Below are positions 39,404-48,407 of a stretch of 64,000 bases of DNA, piece by piece. How positions within the stretch are numbered: position 1 is the stretch's first letter; every line of letters begins with the position of its first letter. The position numbers and the translations under genes are program-made. The notes beneath the pieces were generated by a model that saw only the letters and a program-made list of their open reading frames with translations, did no database searches and was not told where the DNA came from. Source of the stretch: Mucilaginibacter sp. dw_454 (GTDB lineage: Bacteria > Bacteroidota > Bacteroidia > Sphingobacteriales > Sphingobacteriaceae); assembly GCF_018449775.1 (NCBI RefSeq), contig NZ_JAAVVB010000001.1, positions 186,001-250,000 of the forward strand, in the 5' to 3' direction.

Positions 39404-41428
39404 ATGGCAACCCGGTTTGACCGCAGCCTCCGGCTGGGTTATGGTATTTCTATAGTGATCCTTTTGCTGGTCAGCCTGGTCAGTTATCTTACCCTGCAAA
39501 ATTTGCTGGAAAGCAACCGGGCGGTCGAACATAGCAGTGAAGTCATGCAAAAGCTGGAAAAAGTACTTTCCGTGATGAAAGACGCCGAAACCGGGCAGCG
39601 GGGCTACCTGCTCAGCGGGCGGAAAGACTATCTCCAGCCTTATAACGGCGCTTACCAGGAAGCTTTGCAGCTGACCGGTCAGCTAACTAAACTGACCTCC
39701 GATGACCAGCGGCAGCAAATCAATATGCAGGACATCCGCCGGATATTGGCGCAGCGCCTGGCGATCCTGCAGCAACTGGTCGATAAAAAACACCGGGCCG
39801 AACCCATTGCGCCGGCGGAGCTGGATGCCGGGAAAGCCGCCATGGACGATCTCCGCCAGGCAGTCGGCAAAGCGGAAAACGATGAACAGGTGCTGCTGCG
39901 GGAGCGCTCCGCCAAACTGAACCATTACATTGCCCTGGTGCCGGGCTTTATTATCCTGGCCGCCTTGCTAGCCGTAGGGATCACCATGTATTCCTACCGT
40001 AAAGTAATAGCCGATTACCGGGAGAAGGAACGCCTGCGCCGGGAACTGGAATCCAATGAAGAAGAAACCCAGGCGCTGAATGAAGAACTGACGGCCGCCA
40101 ACGAAGAGATCACGGCGGCTAATGAGGAAATGACCGCGATCAATCAGGAACTGACCGAGGCCCGCGAAGAACTGGCGGCTCATAATGAATCATTGGAACA
40201 AAAGGTAGTCGAGCGAACCAAAGCGCTGCAGGATAGCGAGCAGGAAACACAGGCCTTGAATGAAGAGCTCACCGCCATGAATGAAGAAATGGCCGCCACT
40301 AACGAAGAATTGCTGGCGACCAATGAGGACCTCGCCGAAAGTGAAAGGCGTTTAATGGGCCTGATCGAGGAACTCCGGCAAGCCGATGAGCGCAGCGCGA
40401 ACCTGGCCGCTATCGTCGAATCCTCAGACGACGCCATTATTGGCAAGAACCTGGACGGGGTGGTCACCAGCTGGAACCGCGGTGCGGAGCAGATTTTCGG
40501 TTACGCCGAGGCCGATATCGTAGGCCGGTCGATACTGACCCTGATCCCCGACGAATTGCAGCATGAGGAACCACAGATACTCGCGCGCCTGCGCAACGGC
40601 GAAAAGCTCGACCATCACGAAACGACCCGCCGCACCGCGGACGGCCGGCTGATCCAGGTTTCGCTGACCATATCGCCGATCCGCGATAAAGCAGGCAAGG
40701 TGATCGGTGTTTCCAAGATCGCCCGCGATATTACCGAGCAGAAACGGGACGAGCAGCGCAAAAATGACTTTATCGGCATGGCCAGCCATGAGCTGAAAAC
40801 CCCCTTAACTTCGCTGACGGCCCTGGTGCAGGTGCTCGAACACAAACTCAAAACACATAGTGACCCTTTCGTGCCGCAGGCCCTGGGCAGGGCCCGGCTG
40901 CAGACCAAAAAGATGAGCAGCCTGATCAACGGCTTTTTGAATGTCTCCCGCCTGGAATCGGGTAAACTGGAGATCATCCGGCAGTACTTTGACCTGACCG
41001 CGCTGATCACGGAACAGATCGGGGAGATCAGCCTGACCGTCAGCAGCCATATTTTTCATTTTGAAAAACAGCCCGCTATCGAACTCCATGCCGACCGCGA
41101 GAAGATCGGCGCCGTTATTTCCAACCTTTTATCCAACGCGGTTAAATACTCTCCAAAAGGCAGACTGGTCGAAATTGCCTGCGCCATCAATGGGGATGAG
41201 GTCCAGGTCAGCATCCGGGACGAGGGGATGGGTGTTCGTCCGCAGGACCTGCCGCGGATCTTTGACCGCTACTACCGGGCCGGTTCGGAGCATACCCTTC
41301 ATATATCGGGTTTTGGTGTTGGCCTTTACCTCAGCGCGGAGATCATTCAGCGGCACGACGGCAGGATATGGGCCGAAAGTGAAAAAGGGGTGGGCTCGAC
41401 TTTCTTTTTTACCTTGCCGCTCCGGTAA
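39404..41428 (+). CDS. Sensor histidine kinase (CHASE3 - coiled coil - PAS - HisKA - HATPase)
   Basis: This 674-residue kinase has membrane helices near residues 12-30 and 178-200 enclosing a CHASE3 sensor (DAETGQRGYLLSGRKDYL). A long coiled coil follows (about 205-320) with repeats of the type EELTAANEE. Next come a PAS domain (about 335-445), the phospho-histidine in MASHELKTPL (about residue 462) and the ATP domain, with IFDRYYRAG and GFGVGLYLSAEII. It should signal across the inner membrane. No response regulator is adjacent, so the partner may be the single-domain regulator 2 kb upstream or lie elsewhere. Confidence 0.93.
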   Translation: MATRFDRSLRLGYGISIVILLLVSLVSYLTLQNLLESNRAVEHSSEVMQKLEKVLSVMKDAETGQRGYLLSGRKDYLQPYNGAYQEALQLTGQLTKLTSDDQRQQINMQDIRRILAQRLAILQQLVDKKHRAEPIAPAELDAGKAAMDDLRQAVGKAENDEQVLLRERSAKLNHYIALVPGFIILAALLAVGITMYSYRKVIADYREKERLRRELESNEEETQALNEELTAANEEITAANEEMTAINQELTEAREELAAHNESLEQKVVERTKALQDSEQETQALNEELTAMNEEMAATNEELLATNEDLAESERRLMGLIEELRQADERSANLAAIVESSDDAIIGKNLDGVVTSWNRGAEQIFGYAEADIVGRSILTLIPDELQHEEPQILARLRNGEKLDHHETTRRTADGRLIQVSLTISPIRDKAGKVIGVSKIARDITEQKRDEQRKNDFIGMASHELKTPLTSLTALVQVLEHKLKTHSDPFVPQALGRARLQTKKMSSLINGFLNVSRLESGKLEIIRQYFDLTALITEQIGEISLTVSSHIFHFEKQPAIELHADREKIGAVISNLLSNAVKYSPKGRLVEIACAINGDEVQVSIRDEGMGVRPQDLPRIFDRYYRAGSEHTLHISGFGVGLYLSAEIIQRHDGRIWAESEKGVGSTFFFTLPLR

Positions 41429-41463
41429 CCTCAACTTGCAGGTCCTGGCTAAGCGTCCGTTTT

Positions 41464-42402
41464 TTATTTGGCTAACCAGTTTTCGATCGCCTTAACCGTA
41501 TCCCCGTAAAATACCCGGTAGGTGTGTTCCGTTACATAACCGATATGCGGTGTGCAGAGCACATTGTCCAGCTTCCGCAGTTCATGACCGGCAGGTAAAG
41601 GCTCCGTATCAAAGACATCCAGTGCCGCGCCGGCGATCCTCCGGGTCTTCAGGATGGTAAGCAGCGCTGCCTCGTCAACGAGCGGCCCGCGGGAGGTATT
41701 GACCAGGAAGGCGGAAGGCTTCATCAGTTCCAGCTCCTTTTGCCCGACGATCCCACGCGAACGGTCGCTCAGCACCAGGTGCAGGGAAATAAAATCCGAA
41801 TCACGGAACAGCCTTTCTTTACTTACGATTTCCGCGCCCGCGCGGTGCGCCCGTTCTTCGGTCAGGTTCTCGCTCCAGGCGATCACCTTCATCCCGAATA
41901 CCTTGGCATAAGCCGCGATCTGGCTGCCGATCCGGCCCAGCCCGACAATGCCCAGGGTCTTTCCCCGGAGATCCGCGCCGACGGTGGTCTGCCAGCCGCC
42001 CGAGCGTACATTGCCGCTTTCCTGAACGATATTCCTGGCCAGCGCCATCAGCAGCGCCCAGGTCAGTTCCGGCGCACCGCTGTCCACGTAATCCGTCATC
42101 GCCACTTCGATCCCCAGCTCTTTGCAGGCATCCATATCCAGGGAGGCATTGCGCTTACCGGTTGATACAATCAGTTTTAAATTGGGCAGTTTAGATAAGA
42201 TCTCCCGGTTCAGGGGCGTGCGCTCCCGCATGACGCAAACCACGGCGAAAGGCAGCAGCCGGCTCACCAGTTCCGCCTCATCGCTTAAATGATCGGTGAA
42301 AACAGTGATTTCGGCGCGGCTTTCCAGCGCCCGCCAATCAGCCAGCTTTAAAGCGATCTGTTGATAATCATCCAGGACGGCGATCTTGATTAAAGTATCC
42401 AT
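41464..42402 (-). CDS. D-2-hydroxyacid dehydrogenase family protein
   Basis: This 312-residue enzyme has the NAD motif GKTLGIVGLGRIGSQIAAYA (within about residues 143-164) and the catalytic pattern R (NTSRGPLVDEAAL), E (FDTEPLP) and H (CTPHIGY). It reduces or oxidises 2-hydroxy/2-keto acids; the substrate is unknown. On the minus strand TAATTTTG lies 16-24 bp before the ATG. TTTGCCTG/CAGGCAAA arms (42411 and 42453) in the upstream gap may be an operator. It converges with the histidine kinase gene. Confidence 0.9.
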   Translation of the reverse strand: MDTLIKIAVLDDYQQIALKLADWRALESRAEITVFTDHLSDEAELVSRLLPFAVVCVMRERTPLNREILSKLPNLKLIVSTGKRNASLDMDACKELGIEVAMTDYVDSGAPELTWALLMALARNIVQESGNVRSGGWQTTVGADLRGKTLGIVGLGRIGSQIAAYAKVFGMKVIAWSENLTEERAHRAGAEIVSKERLFRDSDFISLHLVLSDRSRGIVGQKELELMKPSAFLVNTSRGPLVDEAALLTILKTRRIAGAALDVFDTEPLPAGHELRKLDNVLCTPHIGYVTEHTYRVFYGDTVKAIENWLAK

Positions 42403-42571
42403 AGCAAGTATTTGCCTGCAAAATTAATAGTCTTCCGCTCTTTTGTGCTGTTCAGGCAAAAAAATAGCCTAGGCGAAATGTCCAAGCTGACCGGTCAATA
42501 AAGGCCGATGAACCAAAGGTTAATAAAAGTTCGCCACGCCGGAGGATTAATGGATTTTTAAGGAATCAATT

Positions 42572-43597
42572 ATGAGAACCGAAAAGATCTTAGTTACGGG
42601 TGCCTGCGGGCAGATCGGTACCGAACTGGTACCGGCCCTGCGCGCTAAATACGGCCCGGAAAATGTCATTGCCTCCGACCGGCACCTGGTGACCGCGGAC
42701 CTGGTCAAAGATGGCCTTTACGTGAAGGCAGATGTCATGAACCCGGTGATGCTGGAACGGGTGGTTAATCATAGCGCGATTACGCAGATCTATCATTTGG
42801 CCGCTGTCCTTTCCGCCAATGGCGAACAAAATCCCCGGCAGTCCTGGGACCTGAATATGCAGAGCTTGCTGCATGTGCTGGAGGCCGCGCGCAAAAGAAA
42901 GCACTGCCGGGTATTCTGGCCGAGCAGTATTGCCGTTTTTGGCAAGCATTGCCTCCCGGCATTCTGCGCGCAGCATGTTCCCAACCAGCCCGCCACCGTT
43001 TATGGCATCAGTAAAGCGGCCGGCGAACTCTGGTGCCAGTATTATTATGACCAGTACGGGCTCGATGTGCGGAGCATCCGCTATCCGGGATTGATCAGCC
43101 ACAGCGCGAAAGCGGGCGGCGGCACGACCGATTATGCGGTCGATATTTTTCACCAGGCCATTGCGTCCGGCCATTACCAATGTTTTTTAGCCGATAATAC
43201 CTTGTTGCCGATGCTGTATATGCCGGACGCTGTTCGCGCGGCGCTGGAGCTGATGGATGCCCCGGCCGCTGACCTGAGCGTGCGGACCAGCTATAATATC
43301 TGGGGCCTCACCTTCAGCCCGAAGGAACTGGCCGGTCAGATCAAACAGTACCTGCCCGGTTTTAACATCAGCTATACACCTGATTTCCGCCAGAGGATCG
43401 CCGATTCCTGGCCGGCCAGTATCAATGGGCACCAAAGCAGTAAGGACTGGCACTGGAAATACGAGTTTGGCTTAGCGGAGATGGCGGCCGAAATGCTTTG
43501 GCACCTGGGTGACGAACAATTAAAAAAACGGGTAACAGCGGCCCGCGCCGGGCTGGCTGGCGCACCGCAGCCGGCAGGACAGGAACAATGGCTATGA
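42572..43597 (+). CDS. SDR related to L-threonine dehydrogenase; 3-keto-sulfonolipid reductase suspected
   Basis: This 341-residue extended SDR begins [19 protein letters not shown] and has PSSIAVFG and [11 protein letters not shown] (Y-x-x-x-K). It also has the distinctive [22 protein letters not shown] and [16 protein letters not shown] of SDR-type threonine dehydrogenases, which act on 2-amino-3-hydroxy/keto compounds. It overlaps the cysteine-synthase-like gene by 10 bp and an alpha-oxoamine synthase gene follows. A role on 2-amino-3-keto lipid intermediates is a plausible alternative to threonine breakdown. Start has AAGGA 11 bp upstream. Confidence 0.8.
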   Translation: MRTEKILVTGACGQIGTELVPALRAKYGPENVIASDRHLVTADLVKDGLYVKADVMNPVMLERVVNHSAITQIYHLAAVLSANGEQNPRQSWDLNMQSLLHVLEAARKRKHCRVFWPSSIAVFGKHCLPAFCAQHVPNQPATVYGISKAAGELWCQYYYDQYGLDVRSIRYPGLISHSAKAGGGTTDYAVDIFHQAIASGHYQCFLADNTLLPMLYMPDAVRAALELMDAPAADLSVRTSYNIWGLTFSPKELAGQIKQYLPGFNISYTPDFRQRIADSWPASINGHQSSKDWHWKYEFGLAEMAAEMLWHLGDEQLKKRVTAARAGLAGAPQPAGQEQWL

Positions 43598-44634
43598 ACA
43601 CGATCAGACCGGATTTTAGCGCGACCGCCAAAAAGCTTTGGCGGCTGATCGGCAATACGCCCGTCGCCAGCATACGCTACCGGTACCGCGGCGGACCTGA
43701 GCAAAGTATCCTGGCTAAATGCGAGTATTTCAATATGACCGGGAGCATCAAGGACCGGATGGCCTTGTATATCCTGGAAAAAGCGCATGCGCAGGGAAAG
43801 CTCCGGCCCGGTGATATCATCGTGGAAGCGACCTCCGGAAATACGGGCATCGCGCTGGCGGCTATCGGCCGCGCGCTCGGGCACCGGGTCAGGATCCTGA
43901 TGCCGGACTGGATGAGCCTGGAAAGGCGCGAAATGATCAGGGGTTTTGGCGCGGAGATCCAGCTGGTTTCCAAAGAACAGGGTGGTTTTGTAGGCAGTAT
44001 CCAAATGGCCGAAGCGATGAGTTTTCATGACCGGGTGTTTTTGACCCGGCAGTTTGAAAACCAGTATAATGTAGATGCGCACGAACAGACGACCGGGAGG
44101 GAGATCGGTTATTATTTGCTGTTGCAAAAGATCAGGCCCGACGCGTTTGTGGCCGGCGTCGGCACGGGCGGGACGGTAATGGGCGTCGGAAAATACCTGC
44201 GCATACTGTTCCCGAATATTTCCGTCCACCCTTTAGAGCCTGCGGAAAGCCCGACCTTATCGACCGGCTACCAGGTGGGCAGCCACCGGATACAAGGGAT
44301 CAGTGACGAATTTATCCCGGCTATTGTTGACCTCCCCAAGCTGGATCAAGTCGTCAGGGTGAGCGACGGCGATGCGATCCTGATGGCGCAGCGCCTTTTT
44401 TCAGCATTGCAACTGCCGGTGGGGATCTCTTCAGGGGCGAACCTGCTTGGCGCGATCAAACTGCAGCAGGAATTGGGGCCTAACAGTGTCGTGGTCACCG
44501 TGTTCCCCGACAATGATAAAAGATATTTAAGTACCGGACTCTTCGGGAAAGAGCCGGTCAGAAACGGTTACCTCAGCCCGGATATCGAGCTGACCGGCTG
44601 TCAGCTGACGGACAGGGGTAACCGGGTAAAATAA
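43588..44634 (+). CDS. Cysteine-synthase-family PLP enzyme (cysteate synthase suspected)
   Basis: This 348-residue fold-type II PLP enzyme has the lysine in [14 protein letters not shown] (about residue 53), the substrate loop [12 protein letters not shown] (about residues 80-91), the phosphate loop [10 protein letters not shown] and a serine near [10 protein letters not shown] for the PLP ring. This is the CysK/CBS pattern. Given an alpha-oxoamine synthase and an SDR next door, it may make cysteate from phosphoserine and sulfite rather than cysteine. That is inference. It overlaps the SDR by 10 bp and ends before a strong terminator. Confidence 0.82.
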   Translation: MAMNTIRPDFSATAKKLWRLIGNTPVASIRYRYRGGPEQSILAKCEYFNMTGSIKDRMALYILEKAHAQGKLRPGDIIVEATSGNTGIALAAIGRALGHRVRILMPDWMSLERREMIRGFGAEIQLVSKEQGGFVGSIQMAEAMSFHDRVFLTRQFENQYNVDAHEQTTGREIGYYLLLQKIRPDAFVAGVGTGGTVMGVGKYLRILFPNISVHPLEPAESPTLSTGYQVGSHRIQGISDEFIPAIVDLPKLDQVVRVSDGDAILMAQRLFSALQLPVGISSGANLLGAIKLQQELGPNSVVVTVFPDNDKRYLSTGLFGKEPVRNGYLSPDIELTGCQLTDRGNRVK

Positions 44635-44725
44635 GATTAGCCGGGTAAATAGTTTTTTTAGAGAGTCTCTTTGTTCTTTCGTTTGCTCATTACGATAAAT
44701 GAGATCAGTTAAAAATAGTTAATCA

Positions 44726-44757
44726 GCGCCGGGCGGAGGAGCAGCCCGGCGTTTTTG
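44726..44757 (+). terminator. Strong intrinsic terminator
   Basis: CGCCGGGC (44727-44734) pairs perfectly with GCCCGGCG (44744-44751) around a 9-base loop and is followed by TTTTTG. It separates the SDR/cysteine-synthase-like pair from the oxoamine synthase gene, which therefore needs its own promoter. Confidence 0.85.
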
Positions 44758-44825
44758 TTGCCTTAACTCACAGGTAGGGGAATAAAAGGCGCATAGTTTT
44801 ACTTATACAACAAATAAGAACACCT

Positions 44826-46097
44826 ATGAGCACTATTAATTATGCAACAGCAAGCTTCAAGGATTTTGAAGAAATGGAAGGGAAAGACCCTTTCGGATGG
44901 GCCGGAGAATTCCGTAATTACCAGGATGACTGGGAAGCCCGCGGCCACTGGAATTACCGCCAGGAATGCACCGGTCCCTGCGGGCCTGAAATAACCTTAG
45001 ACATGCCCCGCAATCCCAACAAGAATTTTGTGGCCCTTGTCTTTAATGATTACCTGGGCTTTTCCCAGCACCCGGCCGTCAAAGCGGCGGCCATTGCCGG
45101 TATCGAGCGATACGGCGGCAGCTCTTCCGCTTCGCCGGCCATCGGCGGCCATTTTACCTATCACCGGCAGATCGAAGAAAAGATCGCGGCATTTTTCAAA
45201 CGGGATGCGGCCATCCTTTATTCGGCCGGTTATCCCGCCAATACCGGCACGATGCAGGCCTTGCTGAAAAACAAAGCACAGGACCTGGCGATCCTTGATA
45301 CCGGTGTCCATGCCAGCATGTACGAGGGCTGCCAGCTCGCGACCATCAAAACCTTCCCGCATAACCATATGGAAAGGCTTGAAAGGATATTAACGGAGAC
45401 CGGTGGTCAGTATCGCACCCGGATCGTGGTGATCGACGGGGTCTATTCCCAGCAGGCCGATATCGCTAAACTCGATGAGATCGTCCGGCTTTGCAAACAT
45501 TATGGTGCTTATACCGCGCTCGACGATGCCCACGGTGTGGGTGTGATCGGGCAGACCGGCCGCGGCGTACTGGAATTGTACGACCTGTACCAGGAAGTGG
45601 ATTTTATCACCGGGACTTTCAGTAAAACCTTTGGCAATATCGGCGGCTATGTGGTGGCCAAACCGAATATGGTCAATTACCTGAAATACCAGAGCCGCGC
45701 GCATATCTTTTCGGTATCCCCGGCACCCTCATCCTGCGGCATATTAAAGGCCATCGACCTGATCGACGAGGAGCCGGTCTGGAAGGCTAAGCTATGGGAC
45801 AACATTACTTATTTAAAAACGGGTTTACAGGCATTGGGCCTGAATACGGGCAATACGGAATCGGCGATCATCCCGGTGATCACCGGCAAACCTGATTTGA
45901 ATGCCGAGGTCAGCAAGCTGCTGATGGATGCCGGTATTTACGCCAACCGGATTGGTTACCCGGCCGTGGCCGGCAACCGCTCGCAGATCCGGATGGCCGT
46001 CATGGCCACGCATACGCGGGAACACCTGGACCGGGTATTGAATGCCTGGGAATGGGTAGCCGGAAAGACCGGCTTAAAAAAACAGATCGTACACTAA
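44826..46097 (+). CDS. Alpha-oxoamine synthase (cysteate/serine acyltransferase-like)
   Basis: This 423-residue PLP enzyme of the serine palmitoyltransferase/KBL/BioF group has FNDYLGFSQHP, the PLP lysine in GTFSKTFGNIGGYVV (about residue 263, the SPT-like TFSK form), D and H contacts in LDDAHGVGVIG, and SPAIGGHFTYH. An N-terminal extension with cysteines (NYRQECTGPCGPEITLDM) is not in KBL. This form resembles Bacteroidetes cysteate fatty-acyltransferases of sulfonolipid synthesis. Reaction would be amino acid plus acyl thioester to a 3-keto amine. Family is secure; substrate is inference. Confidence 0.85.
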   Translation: MSTINYATASFKDFEEMEGKDPFGWAGEFRNYQDDWEARGHWNYRQECTGPCGPEITLDMPRNPNKNFVALVFNDYLGFSQHPAVKAAAIAGIERYGGSSSASPAIGGHFTYHRQIEEKIAAFFKRDAAILYSAGYPANTGTMQALLKNKAQDLAILDTGVHASMYEGCQLATIKTFPHNHMERLERILTETGGQYRTRIVVIDGVYSQQADIAKLDEIVRLCKHYGAYTALDDAHGVGVIGQTGRGVLELYDLYQEVDFITGTFSKTFGNIGGYVVAKPNMVNYLKYQSRAHIFSVSPAPSSCGILKAIDLIDEEPVWKAKLWDNITYLKTGLQALGLNTGNTESAIIPVITGKPDLNAEVSKLLMDAGIYANRIGYPAVAGNRSQIRMAVMATHTREHLDRVLNAWEWVAGKTGLKKQIVH

Positions 46098-46108
46098 AAC
46101 AAAACCAG

Positions 46109-47854
46109 ATGCGGGGAAGCCTTAATCAACGACGAAACGCGGAACTGACCAAACAGCAAATATTGGATGCGGCCTCGGAGATCGTCATCGAACAAGGTTT
46201 CTCCGCTTTGACGGCTACGGAGATCGCTTCCCGGATCGGCAAGGACCGGACGATCGTCAATCACCATTTCGGGAACCTGGCCAACCTGAAACGCGTCTAT
46301 ATCCGTGGCAAAGATTACTGGCTGCCGTTTTTCGAACGGTTCCGTTTATCCGCAGCTCCGAAGGCCTTCGAGGTGCAGCACCTGTTCACCGAACTGATGC
46401 AGGAGAACTTTCGTTATTTCCGCAACAATGTCGAAATGCAAAAGATCATCCTCTGGCAGATCAGCGAAAATACGCCATTGATGCGCCGGATCTCGGAGGA
46501 ACGGGAAACCGAAGGGGCCAAACTGCTCCATACCGCGGATGCCTTTTTTAAGGACTCAGGGATCAGCTTTAAAGCGGTCGAAGCCTTGCTTTTGGGCGGG
46601 ATCTATTATGTGGTGATGCATGCCGAAAATAACAAAAGCACGGTTTGTGGTATCGATGCCAACCTGGAACGTGACCGGGCGTTGCTGCTCGACACCATCG
46701 GGCAGATCATTGGCTGGGCCTGGGAAAAAGCAATTGAAAATAAAGAAACAACTGATATGCAAACGATAAATGGAGAGTTTGAGCTACTGGAGGCTATTGT
46801 TGCTGACCTTGAAAAAAAAGCCGGGTCGTCAAATGCGCTGAGCTCGGAATCCAAACGGATCGAACGCCTGGTGAGCGCCCGTTTACTGGAACTGAAGAAC
46901 CCGACGCAGGTCAGTACGATGCTGAACATGGTGCTGCAAAGGCTGATCCGCATTTGCGACCGGCTTTTCGATATCCACGGCAGGATCAGCGCGGAAACCA
47001 GGGTACTGCTTGAATTATTGAGCGCGGTAAAAAACATTGTGCCGCAAAGTATCAGTCCGGCCCTGCCTTTGCCCAAAGGCTTTATTCAGCACCAAAGCGA
47101 AAAACTCGGCAGCCGCTGGGCTGCGCTGCAAACCGTACTGGCCGGGCAGGGGATAGGGTCGCTCCTGACCGAGATCACGGGATTGCCGGTTGCCGCTTTC
47201 GCGCTTCATAAAAACCGCCTGGTCTGGGCCGATTATACCTGGCTGCGCCGCTTATTTGACTTTATCGAAAATATGGACTGGACGAACCTGGATTGCGGCT
47301 CCCCGGAGGAAGCCCTGATCTCGGCGCTGATCCGGCTGGGTTATAACCACCAGCGTTTCCTGGGGTATTGTTACCGGCTGATCAAGGAAAAGACGGATGC
47401 TAAAGTTGGGCGCAAAGCCAAACTGGAAGAACTGACCCGTTGCAAAACGCTTATCCTGCAAGATGTTGCGGTGTCGGACCTGCGTTATGAGAGCCGAACG
47501 GAAAAGGTCGGCGACCAGTTATGCAGTTGGGTCGACGCGGAAATGAAACTGATCGCGCAGGTAGAGCCGGACGATACAGGCGACACGTTTAAGAATCCGT
47601 TTAAGTTCCGGCATAAAATGAGTGTTTTAGCGACCGCCTTATGGTATAAACTGCAATATGATCATGGTTTGTTCGATGAGGAAAGCCTGGATGTCCTGGC
47701 CGAGAAGATCGCCCGGAACTGCGCCACTAAACAGCAGTCCGATGTTTCGCCGGGCAGCGTGAAGACCAAGTTTTATACCAAGGATACGGCGACGATCAAA
47801 ACGGTGGAAGAATTGCTCGTCCGTATGCTGGACGACCTGCGGAATTTCTTTTAG
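46109..47854 (+). CDS. TetR-family regulator with a very long C-terminal extension
   Basis: This 581-residue protein uses the ATG at 46109, 11 bp after the oxoamine synthase stop; a frame from 46052 would overlap that gene. Residues about 10-60 form a TetR DNA-binding domain (LTKQQILDAASEIVIEQGFS...TATEIASRIGKDRTIVNHHFG). Typical TetR proteins end near residue 200. Here about 380 more residues follow with no recognised domain. The end (SVKTKFYTKDTATIKTVEELLVRMLDDL) is loosely like the end of RteC at 48408. A sensor for lipid or acyl-CoA is possible but unproved. Confidence 0.8.
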   Translation: MRGSLNQRRNAELTKQQILDAASEIVIEQGFSALTATEIASRIGKDRTIVNHHFGNLANLKRVYIRGKDYWLPFFERFRLSAAPKAFEVQHLFTELMQENFRYFRNNVEMQKIILWQISENTPLMRRISEERETEGAKLLHTADAFFKDSGISFKAVEALLLGGIYYVVMHAENNKSTVCGIDANLERDRALLLDTIGQIIGWAWEKAIENKETTDMQTINGEFELLEAIVADLEKKAGSSNALSSESKRIERLVSARLLELKNPTQVSTMLNMVLQRLIRICDRLFDIHGRISAETRVLLELLSAVKNIVPQSISPALPLPKGFIQHQSEKLGSRWAALQTVLAGQGIGSLLTEITGLPVAAFALHKNRLVWADYTWLRRLFDFIENMDWTNLDCGSPEEALISALIRLGYNHQRFLGYCYRLIKEKTDAKVGRKAKLEELTRCKTLILQDVAVSDLRYESRTEKVGDQLCSWVDAEMKLIAQVEPDDTGDTFKNPFKFRHKMSVLATALWYKLQYDHGLFDEESLDVLAEKIARNCATKQQSDVSPGSVKTKFYTKDTATIKTVEELLVRMLDDLRNFF

Positions 47855-48075
47855 TCCAGGTAATGGCCGATCCGGTGCTGTTCCAGGAAGGCGGCATATT
47901 CGTTCCAGATCCGGTAGTCAAACCCCGGCAAAGCCAGCAGGTCAGCCATCCGGTGCTGCAGCAGCTCGGCCAGCCTATAAAATCCAAGGGTTTCGGTAAC
48001 CAGGCAAAATTCTTCGCTTAGTCCCAGTCGGGCGATAGCTTCGTTCAATAGTGGTTCGGCTAAATAAGTGTCCAT
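47851..48075 (-). CDS. Small helical protein with RNA-polymerase-alpha-CTD-like pattern
   Basis: This 74-residue protein overlaps the TetR gene end by 4 bp, convergently. The middle, TLGFYRLAELLQHRMADLLALPGF, is helical and follows the TLG...L..LL....DLL.LPGF pattern of helix-hairpin/alpha-CTD-like folds; only the pattern supports this. On the minus strand a TATATTTG box at 48301-48294 would give it a leader of about 210 bases rich in inverted repeats. Small genes of this type sit beside rteC in Bacteroidetes elements. Function unknown. Confidence 0.55.
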   Translation of the reverse strand: MDTYLAEPLLNEAIARLGLSEEFCLVTETLGFYRLAELLQHRMADLLALPGFDYRIWNEYAAFLEQHRIGHYLD

Positions 48076-48407
48076 GTTTGATCAATGATGCCTGTTGCCC
48101 CGGTACAAGCGGTCCTTAAACGATACAGCGCGGGGTACGTGCCATATCCGTCTCAGAGGCCTGCGAAAGCCCACAAACAAGATAAGCCGCCGCCCCGCGC
48201 TGTAGCGCAGGCGAGCCAGCCTATTTGTCCTTGTTTGTTTTGAAATTCGCAGTTTCTGAGACAAGTCAAATAGCAGTTCGCTATAATATAGCACAAATAT
48301 AGCGAAGTTAATTGACACCACCTGTGAGTTAGCGAGGGGGTAGATGTACCCTTTCCCCACTTGCGGGCAATACCGGAGGGCGCTTGCTTTGCTGAAAACA
48401 GAAACCT
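48076..48407. other. 332-bp structured gap before rteC
   Basis: The gap between a minus-strand small gene and plus-strand rteC holds four inverted-repeat pairs. TACAGCGCGGGG (48124-48135) pairs with CCCCGCGCTGTA (48193-48204). GTCTCAGA (48150-48157) pairs with TCTGAGAC (48255-48262). GCCTGCG (48159-48165) pairs with CGCAGGC (48206-48212). ACAAACAAG (48173-48181) pairs with CTTGTTTGT (48230-48238). Several pairs cross each other, so they cannot all form at once. TTCGCTATA/TATAGCGAA (48277-48285, 48298-48306) may be an operator. Confidence 0.65.
48294..48301 (-). promoter_or_regulatory. -7 box of the small gene opposite rteC
   Basis: TATATTTG on the minus strand matches TAnnTTTG and lies between the two arms of the TTCGCTATA/TATAGCGAA inverted repeat. 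Transcription from it would run through the complex inverted repeats towards the gene at 48075. Confidence 0.5.

Noticed and set aside
40050..40370. Repeat protein or tandem DNA repeat in the histidine kinase
   Set aside because: The EELTAANEE-type repetition is a coiled coil of the kind found in many CHASE3 kinases and not a separate element.
42572..46097. Simple threonine dehydrogenase plus KBL pathway
   Set aside because: Not excluded, but the CysK-like gene, the SPT-like lysine motif, the Cys-bearing N-extension and the terminator between the genes fit it poorly, so it is kept as the alternative.
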